Source: DASSYK01 sp036258315
GTDB taxonomy: Bacteria; Actinomycetota; Thermoleophilia; Solirubrobacterales; 70-9
Assembly (NCBI GenBank): GCA_036258315.1
Contig: DATADX010000023.1
Span: 1 to 61,132, forward strand
Direction: 5' to 3'
DNA: 61,132 bases
Part shown: positions 48,773 through 56,378 of the stretch, piece after piece
Numbering within the stretch: position 1 is the stretch's first letter
Layout of the letters: each line of letters opens with the position of its first letter
Position numbers and translations under genes: made by a program
The notes under the pieces: model-generated
What the model saw: only the letters and a program-made list of their open reading frames with translations
Told to the model about the DNA's origin: nothing
Databases searched by the model: none

Positions 48773-49582
48773 CTAGTCGCTACCGCGTCCAGAGCCCTGG
48801 CCGCGATCCCGCTGGCGCGACCCGCTGTCGTCGTCGTCGCCCTCGTCTTCGTGCTCGAAGTCGCCGTCGCCGTGCCGGCGCCCGCCGTGGGCCTGGTCGC
48901 CGTGACCGCTCGAGGTGCCCGGCATCGAGGCCGGCTGAACGCCGCCGCGAGCCCGGACCGGCCGCCCCTCGGACTCGTCCCCGTCGCCGGTGATGGGATC
49001 TGTCGGCACGAGGATCGGCCGAGGAACCTCTCCCCACTCCTCGTCATCGCCCCACTCCTCGTCATCGCCGTCGGCGACCCCGCTGTCATCGCCCTCGGCG
49101 ACGCCGCTGCCCCCGTTGCCGCCGCCGGGCGAACCGTCGGCCCCGTCGTCCGGCGCCGGTTCCGGCGAGGGCTTCGCGCCCGCGTCAAGACCGGCGTTCC
49201 CCAGCTTCGGGGCCGGAGGGACGGGGGTCGTGACCGCGACCGCTCCACCCGAGGGGATCGCCGGCGCGCTCGCGACCAGATCCGGGGCCGGTGTGGCCGC
49301 CGCCCCGCCGCCACTGGCGCCGTCGCGGCGGCCCACCCTCAGCTCGGCCGGCGCGCTGAGCTCGCCCGTGGGGGTATCGAGCGCCGGGCTCGCCTGCGGC
49401 CAGACGTCGAATGAGACGGCGCCGAGGAGGAACACGAACCCGGTTGCCGCGGCGGCGAGAACGGCTCCGCTGGCGCCGATTCCGGCGAGCAGGCTCGGAA
49501 ACGTCTTGCTCGTGCTCGGCGGCTCAGCCTGGTGCTGCTCGAATCCGTTCTCCTGCGCACTCACGTCGTATCCCTTCGACAT
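48773..49582 (-). CDS. Acidic low-complexity single-pass membrane protein
   Basis: A 269-residue protein with a polar N-terminus, one membrane helix (AAATGFVFLLGAVSFD) framed by GIGASG and FDVWP, and a long Pro/Ala then Asp/Glu/Gly-rich tail (DDSGVADGDDEEWGDDEEWG) ending in mixed-charge and His-containing sequence. It shares the helix framing with the gene 118 bp downstream. ATG 49582 (MSKGYDVSAQ) is the most sensible start. The tail may be disordered and extracytoplasmic. Function unknown. Confidence 0.65.
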   Translation of the reverse strand: MSKGYDVSAQENGFEQHQAEPPSTSKTFPSLLAGIGASGAVLAAAATGFVFLLGAVSFDVWPQASPALDTPTGELSAPAELRVGRRDGASGGGAAATPAPDLVASAPAIPSGGAVAVTTPVPPAPKLGNAGLDAGAKPSPEPAPDDGADGSPGGGNGGSGVAEGDDSGVADGDDEEWGDDEEWGEVPRPILVPTDPITGDGDESEGRPVRARGGVQPASMPGTSSGHGDQAHGGRRHGDGDFEHEDEGDDDDSGSRQRDRGQGSGRGSD

Positions 49583-49665
49583 CTGGCGATACGACTGTAG
49601 CCACAAGCCAGGAGGCTGGCCATTCGTTCATCGACGTTTCTGAGTAGGGCCGACGGAGTTCGAGG

Positions 49666-50829
49666 CTAGAGATAGCCGAGCGGATCAACGGCCTGGCCGT
49701 TGATCCGCACCTCAAAATGCAAATGGTCGCCGAAGCAATGGCCAGTGCAGCCGACGTACCCGAGGATCGACCCCTGGCTGATCGAGCCTGACGTCCTCGC
49801 GAAGCTCGACTGGTGCGCGTAGCAGGTCGAGAGCCCGCCGCCATGGCTGATGCAGGTGTAGTTGCCGTAGCCGCCGGTCGCCGCCGCGAGCACGATCGTG
49901 CCTGACTTCGCCGCGCGGATCGGTGTCCCGGATGTGACTCCGATGTCGATGCCCTCGTGCATCCGTCCCCAGCGCCAGCCGAAGCCCGACGTGACCGGGC
50001 CGTTGACCGGCCAGATGAAGCCGGAGGATCCGCCGCGGATCGGGCCGGCGGGGAGAGTCGACTCGTCGAGCGCCCCGAGCTGCTCCTCGATCTGCTCCGA
50101 GATCTCGGAGAGGTCGCCCTCGAGCTCCTGCTTCTGGTCGCGGACCGAGGCGAGCGCGTCCCGCTGCTCGGCGCGGGCCGAGGCGAGCTCCGCGGTGCGC
50201 CGCTCGAGCTGGGCGCGAGTCGCCTCGAGCTCGGCCTTCTGTGCAGCGATCGCGTCGCGGGCGGCCTTCACGCTCGCCACCAGCTGCTCGGTCTCGTCGC
50301 GCAGCCCGCGGACCCGCTCGACGATCGACGAATCCTGTTCCTCGAGACGCCGCATGTACTCGGTGCGCTCGACGAGGTCGCCGTACCCGTTCGAGTCGAG
50401 CACCACGGTCAGCAGGTCGGGCTCGCCGCTCTTGTAGATCGCGACGAGGCGGTCCTCCAGGATCGTGATCGCCCGGCGCAGCCGCTCGCGCAACACCTCG
50501 AGCCGGGCCTGGGCGTCCCGCAGCTCCGCCTGCTTCTGCGCCAGCGCAGCGGCGACCTCCGCCTCCTTGTTGCGGAGGTCCGCCACCTGGCCCTCGAGGT
50601 CCGCGATCCGCGCCGATGCGCGCGAGATCTCGGTCGTCAGCACCCCCTCGCGGTTCTCGACGTCGGAGAGCTTCTCCTCGGTCTCGGACAGGCGCTCCTG
50701 AAGCGACTGGGCCGGCGCGGACCCGGTCAGGAACGCCGCCCCGGCGGCGACCAGCACAGTCCACAGAACCGCGGTCAGCAGCCGCTCACGGCGGCGCGCA
50801 GGGAATGGCTCTCGCGGCGATTCGCTCAT
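49666..50829 (-). CDS. M23 peptidoglycan DD-metallopeptidase with coiled coil
   Basis: A 387-residue exported murein hydrolase or hydrolase regulator, EnvC/NlpD-like. After a basic tail, a signal-anchor helix (LTAVLWTVLVAAGAAFL) precedes a long coiled coil (about 45-245). The C-terminal LytM/M23 domain has the zinc ligands in GRMHEGIDIGV (His and Asp) and GDHLHFEVRING (His-x-His), plus CYAHQSS. All zinc ligands appear present, so it may be catalytically active, unlike EnvC. It probably acts in septal wall splitting. Confidence 0.9.
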   Translation of the reverse strand: MSESPREPFPARRRERLLTAVLWTVLVAAGAAFLTGSAPAQSLQERLSETEEKLSDVENREGVLTTEISRASARIADLEGQVADLRNKEAEVAAALAQKQAELRDAQARLEVLRERLRRAITILEDRLVAIYKSGEPDLLTVVLDSNGYGDLVERTEYMRRLEEQDSSIVERVRGLRDETEQLVASVKAARDAIAAQKAELEATRAQLERRTAELASARAEQRDALASVRDQKQELEGDLSEISEQIEEQLGALDESTLPAGPIRGGSSGFIWPVNGPVTSGFGWRWGRMHEGIDIGVTSGTPIRAAKSGTIVLAAATGGYGNYTCISHGGGLSTCYAHQSSFARTSGSISQGSILGYVGCTGHCFGDHLHFEVRINGQAVDPLGYL

Positions 50830-50944
50830 CGGAGATCGCGCCCGAGGGTAGCCGGAGGCGTGGTCCCGGACCGAGCGCGGCTACAGCTTGGCCGCTGGCC
50901 CGCGGCGCCAGTGAAACCGCGGTTGCAGTGCCCTCCCGGGGCCT

Positions 50945-52249
50945 CTAGGTGACCGCAGTGGTCGCCTTGTCGCCCGTCCGGGAGCCGTTGCCGGCAGCGC
51001 CGTTCGCCGCGATCGCGTCCCGCGCGATCTCGGCGGCCCCCTGGAGCCGCTCGCGATACTCGCGGGCCTGCATCCGGGAGATGACGAGGCGCTGGACCTG
51101 GGCCGTGCCCTCGAAGATCTGGTAGATCTTCGCGTCGCGGAACCACTTCTCGAGCGGACAGTCGATGGTCTGCGCGTACGGGCCGACGAGATCCATCAGC
51201 GCCGTCGCCGCCCACATCGTCACGTCGCCGGCCTTCAGCTTCGACATCGAGCCCTGGCCTCCCGTCATCGGGATGCCGTTGCGGCCCATCCAGGATGCGC
51301 GCTGGACCAGCAGCCTCGCCGCCTCGATCTCCGTCGCGACGTCCGCCAGCACCTGCTGGATCCGCTGCTCCTCGAGCGCGGGGCGGCCGGGCGCCACCGT
51401 CTCGCCGTCGAGGTGGGAGAGTGTCCATTCGTAAGCGGCCTGGGCGATACCGAGCGCCGAGGCTCCGACGATCGGCCGCGTCATCTCGAACGTCGCCAGA
51501 GCGTTCGAGGAGCCGCCCTTCTGGCCGGAGCGAGCGCGCTCGAGCTTCCTGTTGAGCTTGTCGATCCCGCCGAGCAGCTGCTCGGCGGGAATCCGGCAGT
51601 CCTCGAGCACGACCTCGGCCGTGTGGGAGGCGCGGATCCCGATCTTCGACTCCTTGTTGCCCTGGCGCAGGCCGGGGCTGCCGGGTCCGATCACGAACGA
51701 GGCCTGGCCGCGGTGGCCGAGCTCGGGGTCGACGGTCGCGACGACGACGTGGACGTCTGCGATGCCGCCGTTGGTGATGAAGCTCTTGGTGCCGTTCAGG
51801 ACCCACTCGTCGCCGTCGAGCCTGGCGGTGGTCCGGAGGCTCTTCACGTCGGAGCCGGCCTGGGGCTCGGTGACCGCATACGCGCCGAGCTGGATCTCGT
51901 CGCCGGTCCCGAAGCACTGCGGGACCCACTCGGCGATCTGCTCCGGGGTTCCCGACGCCGCCAGCCCGGCGGCTGCGAGACCCGAGCCCGAGATCGCGAG
52001 CGCGATCCCGGCGCAGCCCCAGTGCAGCTCCTCGGCCGTGATCACGCCGTACTGACCATCAGGGTCGCTGCCCATCGCCTGCACGTGGTCGAGGCCCTGC
52101 AGGCCCCAGGCGCGGGCCTCCTTGATCACCTCCCAGGGGGTGCTCTGCTCGGCGTCGTGCTTGGCGGCGACCGGGCGGATCACGTCGCGGGCGAAGCGCC
52201 GGACTTTCTCCCTGTGCTCCCTCTGCTCGTCGTTGAGCGCGAAATCCAT
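50945..52249 (-). CDS. Acyl-CoA dehydrogenase
   Basis: A 434-residue FAD-dependent acyl-CoA dehydrogenase that introduces the first double bond in fatty-acid or similar acyl-CoA oxidation. Seen: AYAVTEPQAGSDVKSL (FAD/substrate loop), WVLNGTKSFITNGG and the C-terminal IYQIFEGTAQVQRLVISR, with the catalytic Glu in FEGT. A Gly/Ala/Thr-rich tail extends the end. The operator-like site at 52275-52294 lies 26 bp upstream and is shared with the thiolase gene at 56379, so both are probably under one regulator. Confidence 0.93.
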   Translation of the reverse strand: MDFALNDEQREHREKVRRFARDVIRPVAAKHDAEQSTPWEVIKEARAWGLQGLDHVQAMGSDPDGQYGVITAEELHWGCAGIALAISGSGLAAAGLAASGTPEQIAEWVPQCFGTGDEIQLGAYAVTEPQAGSDVKSLRTTARLDGDEWVLNGTKSFITNGGIADVHVVVATVDPELGHRGQASFVIGPGSPGLRQGNKESKIGIRASHTAEVVLEDCRIPAEQLLGGIDKLNRKLERARSGQKGGSSNALATFEMTRPIVGASALGIAQAAYEWTLSHLDGETVAPGRPALEEQRIQQVLADVATEIEAARLLVQRASWMGRNGIPMTGGQGSMSKLKAGDVTMWAATALMDLVGPYAQTIDCPLEKWFRDAKIYQIFEGTAQVQRLVISRMQAREYRERLQGAAEIARDAIAANGAAGNGSRTGDKATTAVT

Positions 52250-52274
52250 CTGCCCCTCGGCCTCCCCTCGCAGC

Positions 52275-52294
52275 TTGACTGGTCAGTCAGCCAG
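52275..52294. promoter_or_regulatory. Operator-like site shared by acyl-CoA dehydrogenase and thiolase genes
   Basis: TTGACTGGTCAGTCAGCCAG differs at only two positions from the sequence at 57618-57637. It contains the perfect dyad GACTG-GT-CAGTC and stands 26 bp upstream of the minus-strand acyl-CoA dehydrogenase. The length and symmetry suit a TetR-family fatty-acid regulator; this is inference. Confidence 0.6.
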
Positions 52295-52311
52295 TTTACC
52301 GGAGCACCTGC

Positions 52312-52330
52312 TGGGATGTGGCACGTCCCA
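52312..52330. promoter_or_regulatory. 19-bp near-palindrome upstream of the CW-binding-like gene
   Basis: TGGGATGTGGCACGTCCCA pairs TGGGA with TCCCA and GTG with CAC around a single centre, with one T/G mismatch pair. It lies 30 bp upstream of GTG 52361 in the divergent promoter region. It may be an operator or part of a leader hairpin. Confidence 0.35.
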
Positions 52331-52360
52331 CTCCTCAGGCCTGCGGGTAGGTTTCGCCGC

Positions 52361-53713
52361 GTGGATCGCCCTCGCCCGATCGAACGGGCCGCGAACTGGG
52401 TCGGCCGGCGGCGCCGGCCGCTGCTCGGCGGCGCCACGCTGATCGCCGCGGCGCTGATCGTCTGGGCCATCGCCGGGGCACTGTCGGGCGACGACCAGGA
52501 GGGCGAAGCCGCGACCAAGGTCGTCACCGTCGCGATCGAGACCGACGACGCCAGGGAGGCGCCCGTCGGCTCGCTCGGGTTCCCCCTCGTGGCGACGCGC
52601 AACACCACCCGCGTCGGGGGCGCGGACGCGGCGGCCGACGCCGCCGCCGTCGCGCTCGCGACGCACCCGCCCTCGCCGCAGGCGGATCCGGTGGAAGCCG
52701 CCGTACTGGTCGAAGACGGCTCGCCGTACGCCGGGATCTCCGCCTCGGTCCTGGCCGGGCCGCCGCTGCGGGCGCCGATCCTGGTCGGGGACGCCGACGG
52801 CGTCCCGGAGCCGACCGCCGATGCCCTCGCGAAGCTCAACCCGAGTGGCGGATCGGCCCCCGGCGACGCCGCGGTCTACCGCGTCGGCGACGTCGCGGCC
52901 CCGTCGGGCTACCAGGCGGAGCAGGTCGCGGGGGGCTCACCGGCGGAGATCGCGAACGGGATCGACGCGCTACGGGCGAGGCTCGTCAACGCCGAGCCCG
53001 ACCACGTCCTGATCGCGAGCTCCGAGGAGCCCGCCTACGCGATGCCGGCCGCCGCCTGGGCGGCGCGGTCGGGCGACCCGGTTCTGTTCAGCGGACGCGA
53101 TCGGGTGCCCGACCCGACGCTGGCGGCGCTTCGCCGCCACCGCGACGTGCCGGTCTACGTGCTCGGTCCCCGCTCGGTGATCTCCGACGAGGCGGTTCGG
53201 GAGCTCGAGCGCGTCACGCCCGGCGTCCAGCGGGTCGGAGCCGAGGGCCCCGTCGCGAATGCGATCGCCTTCGCCCGGTACGCCGATGAGGACTTCGGCT
53301 GGAACATCAACGATCCCGGCCACGGCCTGGTCCTGGCCAGCGCCTCGCGGCCGCTCGACGCCGCCGCGGCGGCGGCGCTCTCCGCCAGCGGCAAGTGGGG
53401 CCCGCTGCTCGTGATCGACGCGCCGGGTACCCTCCCCGCGGAGTTGCGAAGCTTCCTGCTCGACATCAAGCCCGGCTACGTGGCAGATCCCACCCGCGCC
53501 CTCTACAACCACGTCTGGGTGATCGGGGACTCCTCGGCGATCGGAGCCCGGGTGCAGGCCGAGGTCGACGAGCTGGCCGAGCTGGCGGAGGTCGGCCCCG
53601 GCGCCGGCGGGCCCGTCGGTCAGCCGCAGCGCGGGTCCTCCGGGCTCACGTTCCCCAGCGGGTCGGATGACGACGAGCCCCAACCCGACGCCGGCAGGCC
53701 GGCCAAGCCGTGA
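52361..53713 (+). CDS. Cell-wall-binding-repeat-like membrane-anchored protein
   Basis: A 450-residue protein with an N-terminal basic tail and a signal-anchor (LIAAALIVWAIAGALSG, about 28-44), then repeated alpha/beta units. HVLIASSEEPAYAMPAAAWA, VPVYVLGPRSVISDEAVREL and AIAFARYA resemble cell-wall-binding repeat 2-type domains known from clostridial and actinobacterial surface proteins. The tail is Gly/Pro/Asp-rich. It likely sits outside the membrane, against the wall. The start could also be ATG 52316; I prefer GTG 52361 because a dyad fills the upstream part. Confidence 0.75.
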   Translation: MDRPRPIERAANWVGRRRRPLLGGATLIAAALIVWAIAGALSGDDQEGEAATKVVTVAIETDDAREAPVGSLGFPLVATRNTTRVGGADAAADAAAVALATHPPSPQADPVEAAVLVEDGSPYAGISASVLAGPPLRAPILVGDADGVPEPTADALAKLNPSGGSAPGDAAVYRVGDVAAPSGYQAEQVAGGSPAEIANGIDALRARLVNAEPDHVLIASSEEPAYAMPAAAWAARSGDPVLFSGRDRVPDPTLAALRRHRDVPVYVLGPRSVISDEAVRELERVTPGVQRVGAEGPVANAIAFARYADEDFGWNINDPGHGLVLASASRPLDAAAAAALSASGKWGPLLVIDAPGTLPAELRSFLLDIKPGYVADPTRALYNHVWVIGDSSAIGARVQAEVDELAELAEVGPGAGGPVGQPQRGSSGLTFPSGSDDDEPQPDAGRPAKP

Positions 53714-53997
53714 GCGAAGCCGAGCGGCCCGATCGCCTTAGCCCGGGCCACCGGGCGACCGTCGAGGACATTCGTGCGCTGGCGGGCCCGGCGACTCCGC
53801 ATTTCGCCCTCCAGGTCCGCAACCGGATCGCCCGCCTGGTCGAGACCCTGCCCGACGGCGACCCCGTCCGCGTCGAGGGCGAGCGCCAGATCGCCCGCCT
53901 CGAGCAGCTGGCGGAGCACAGCGGCGAGCCGCGCGGGATCGGGCCGAAGGACGAGCCGAAGCTGCACGACAAGGGCGCCGTCCCCGAGCAGGCCTGA
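53710..53997 (+). CDS. Small hypothetical protein
   Basis: A 95-residue soluble helical protein (FALQVRNRIARLVETLPDGD, EGERQIARLEQLAEHSG) with a charged end. GTG 53710 overlaps the stop of the wall-binding-like gene, so the pair is translationally coupled. I do not recognise the family. No membrane helix or metal motif is seen. It converges on the LLM oxidoreductase gene 5 bp away. Confidence 0.68.
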   Translation: MSEAERPDRLSPGHRATVEDIRALAGPATPHFALQVRNRIARLVETLPDGDPVRVEGERQIARLEQLAEHSGEPRGIGPKDEPKLHDKGAVPEQA

Positions 53998-54002
53998 CCG
54001 GC

Positions 54003-55034
54003 CTACGCCGGCGCCTCGGCGAAGTCATCGATGATCCGCTGCTGGTACTCGTCGATCTGCTCGGGCGGGATGAAGTAGGTCGCCGGGGTGAGCCAGACGC
54101 CGTCGCCGCGGGCGGCGACGGCGGCCACGCGCTCGCGAACCTTGTCGAGCGGGCCCGCCGCCGTATAGGCCTCGACCATCTCATCCGGGATCGCCGCGGG
54201 GACGGCAGCGAGGTCGCCCCTGCGGAAGGCATCTCCGGCCGCCGTGGCGGCGTCCCCGAATCCGTGCAGCTCCCAGAGCGGCCTGTAGGTGCGAACCGTC
54301 GCGTAGAAGGCGATCGTCCGCCGCGCGGCGTCGATCGCGCGCCCCTCGTCGTCGTCGATCGCACAGCAGACGGTCGGCAGGAAGTCCAGCTCCGCGCGCC
54401 GGCGGCCCGAGCGCTCCAGCCCCGTCTCGAAGCTCGGGACGACCACCTCCTCCACCCAGCGCAGCGAGCACATCGGGTGCCCGATCAGCCCGTCGGCGAC
54501 ATCGCCCGCCATCCGGCACATGCCCTCCTGCATCGCCGCGGTGTAGATCGGGACCCGGTCGCGCGCCGGCTTGTGCGGTCGCACCCAGCCCTTGATGTCG
54601 ATCTCGACGTACTCGCCCTCGTACCGGATCGGCTCACCGCTCGAGGCCTGCATCATGATCTGGCGAACCACCTCGATCGTCTCCCTCAGGTGCGGGGCAG
54701 GCCGTCCGTACTCGACGTCGTGCCAGGTCTCGTTCAGTCGTTTCACTCCGGCGCCGAGGCCGAGCCGAAACCGCCCGCCCGACATCTCGTCGATGTCGAG
54801 CGCCGTGACGGCGAGGATGAAAGCGCTGCGCGTGAACGCCCAGGCGATCCCCGTCCCGATCGCCACCTTCTCGGTCTTCGCGGCCAGCCAGGCCGCCTGT
54901 GTCACCGAGCTGCGAAACAGCTCCGGCGTCCACACGCAGTCGATTCCAGCTGCCTCGGCGGCCCGTGCCTGGTCGGCGAGATCCTCGGTGCTGTCGCCGA
55001 TCGCCGCGATCTGGATGCGGTCGAGGGCGCTCAT
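54003..55034 (-). CDS. LLM-class F420-dependent oxidoreductase
   Basis: A 343-residue luciferase-like TIM-barrel flavin/deazaflavin enzyme. Family features are AAEAAGIDCVWTPELF, VAIGTGIAWAFTRSAFILAV, GRFRLGLGAGVKRLNETWH and RDRVPIYTAAMQEGMCRMAG. F420 rather than FMN as cofactor is the usual case for this actinobacterial clade but is not proved by sequence. The substrate is unknown. It shares a strand with the glycosylase gene upstream across a 21-bp gap. Confidence 0.88.
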   Translation of the reverse strand: MSALDRIQIAAIGDSTEDLADQARAAEAAGIDCVWTPELFRSSVTQAAWLAAKTEKVAIGTGIAWAFTRSAFILAVTALDIDEMSGGRFRLGLGAGVKRLNETWHDVEYGRPAPHLRETIEVVRQIMMQASSGEPIRYEGEYVEIDIKGWVRPHKPARDRVPIYTAAMQEGMCRMAGDVADGLIGHPMCSLRWVEEVVVPSFETGLERSGRRRAELDFLPTVCCAIDDDEGRAIDAARRTIAFYATVRTYRPLWELHGFGDAATAAGDAFRRGDLAAVPAAIPDEMVEAYTAAGPLDKVRERVAAVAARGDGVWLTPATYFIPPEQIDEYQQRIIDDFAEAPA

Positions 55035-55055
55035 CCCAGGCTCGAAAGCTAATCG

Positions 55056-55748
55056 CTACTGCGGAGCGTTGTCGAGTGAACGCCACAGGTAGAGGCTCGC
55101 GAGCGTTCGGTGCGGGCTCCAGGCCTCGCCCATCTGGTCTAGCTCCGCCGGGGTGGGAGCCTCCTCGAGGCCGTGCGCCAGCTGTGCGCCCTTGCGCAGG
55201 CCGAGGTCACCTGTGGAGAGCACGTCGGGGCGGCCGAGGTGGAAGATCAGGAACATCTCGGCGGTCCACCGTCCGATCCCCTTGATCGCGGTGAGCGCCT
55301 CGACCACGTCGGCATCGTCCATCTGCGGCAGGCGCTCGAGGTCGAGCTCGCCGTCGCGGACCCGCTCGGCGAGGTCCCGGAAGTAGGCCACCTTCGACCA
55401 GGAGAGGCCCGCGTCCCGCAGGCTCTGAGGATCCGCATCGATCACCTGTTGCGGGGAAGGCACGCCGCCGAACAGCTCCTCGATCCGACCCCAAATGGTG
55501 GCCGCGGCCTTGGTCGAGAGCTGCTGGCCGCAGATCGCGCGAGCCAGGGCCGTGTAGGGGTCGGGGCGGCTGCCGCGCCGGTCGCGATCCGGATGGATCG
55601 GGCCAAGCTCCTTCATCAGCGCTCCGAGCTTCGGGTCGGCCTTCATCAGGGCGCGGTCGTCCGGGGTCCACTTGGCCGCCTGCTTTCGCGCGTGCGCGCC
55701 TGCGGCTCTCCCCCGCCCCTTCGCCTCCTTCCTCGCCGCCGGGCTCAC
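55056..55748 (-). CDS. AlkA-like DNA-3-methyladenine glycosylase
   Basis: A 230-residue HhH-GPD base-excision glycosylase. ARAICGQQLSTKAAATIWGR is the conserved N-terminal helix; the helix-hairpin-helix is LTAIKGIGRWTAEMFLIFHL, with the catalytic Asp in STGDLGLRKG. It removes alkylated bases such as 3-methyladenine. No Fe-S cluster Cys set is present, which separates it from EndoIII/MutY. GTG 55748 overlaps the stop of the lipoprotein gene (GTGA), which decides the start over the upstream GTG at 55769. Confidence 0.9.
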   Translation of the reverse strand: MSPAARKEAKGRGRAAGAHARKQAAKWTPDDRALMKADPKLGALMKELGPIHPDRDRRGSRPDPYTALARAICGQQLSTKAAATIWGRIEELFGGVPSPQQVIDADPQSLRDAGLSWSKVAYFRDLAERVRDGELDLERLPQMDDADVVEALTAIKGIGRWTAEMFLIFHLGRPDVLSTGDLGLRKGAQLAHGLEEAPTPAELDQMGEAWSPHRTLASLYLWRSLDNAPQ

Positions 55749-56362
55749 GGGCCTGAGTATGTCCCGCACTCGAAGAATCCGTAGCGCCGTCCGAGCCGCC
55801 TCGCCTCGGTGAGGGCCCGGCGCACCGCGCCCTGGTCGTTGAAGGAGTCCGGGTTCGCAGCGAGCCGGTCGACCCCCGCCTCGGCGCGCTCATAGATCGC
55901 GGCCACCTCGGCCTCCTCCCCCGCGGGAGGCGTCAGGGCTCGCAGGTCGGCGAGCTCCTCCCGGAGCGCTGGGATCACGACCTCGGTCCCGAAGCGGCGG
56001 ATCCGGGCGTCGCTCGGGCGCCGCCCCGGGCGGAAGACGATCTCTCCGGCGGGGGTGAGCCGGAAGTCGTTCGCGTTGATGCCGAGGCTCACCTCGGCCT
56101 CGGTCTCGATCCGCTGGTCGGCGCCAGCGCAGATCGTGTCGGCCTGGACGACGTAGTCACGCTTGGATGGAACGAGCGAGGCCGGGTCGGTCGTGACATC
56201 GCCGTCGTTGTCGTCGCCGCCGCAGCCGCCGAGACCGACCGCGAGCACGGCGAGGGCCGGCACGAGCGGCCACCAGCCGGCCCGCCTTCGAAGCGGCGCG
56301 TCAGCGCCGCGCCTGTCGGCGGGCTGGCGCTCGTGGCCCCGGCCTGATCGCGAAGCCGTCAA
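55745..56362 (-). CDS. Lipoprotein of the paired-Cys secreted family
   Basis: A 205-residue lipoprotein. The signal core VPALAVLAVGL ends in a lipobox GLGGC near residue 47. The mature protein has YVVQADTICAGADQRI and, at the end, FFECGTYSGP, the same Cys spacing idea as the secreted protein at 39614. The basic n-region is encoded inside the 94-bp dispersed repeat, and the only start codon upstream of it is TTG 56362, so the 5' end of this gene appears to derive from a repeat insertion. It is followed by the overlapping glycosylase gene. Confidence 0.72.
   Translation of the reverse strand: MTASRSGRGHERQPADRRGADAPLRRRAGWWPLVPALAVLAVGLGGCGGDDNDGDVTTDPASLVPSKRDYVVQADTICAGADQRIETEAEVSLGINANDFRLTPAGEIVFRPGRRPSDARIRRFGTEVVIPALREELADLRALTPPAGEEAEVAAIYERAEAGVDRLAANPDSFNDQGAVRRALTEARRLGRRYGFFECGTYSGP
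56265..56358. repeat. 94-bp dispersed repeat, copy B
   Basis: This matches 13056-13149 base for base at both ends (AGCGGCCACCAGCC at one side, GCGCTCGTGGCC and CTGATCGCGAAGCCG at the other) with a diverged GC-rich hairpin (GCGGCG-CGTCAG-CGCCGC) in the middle. It forms codons 2-33 of the lipoprotein gene, including the Arg residues of its signal peptide. Confidence 0.6.
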
Positions 56363-56378
56363 CCTGTTTGCTTGGAGC

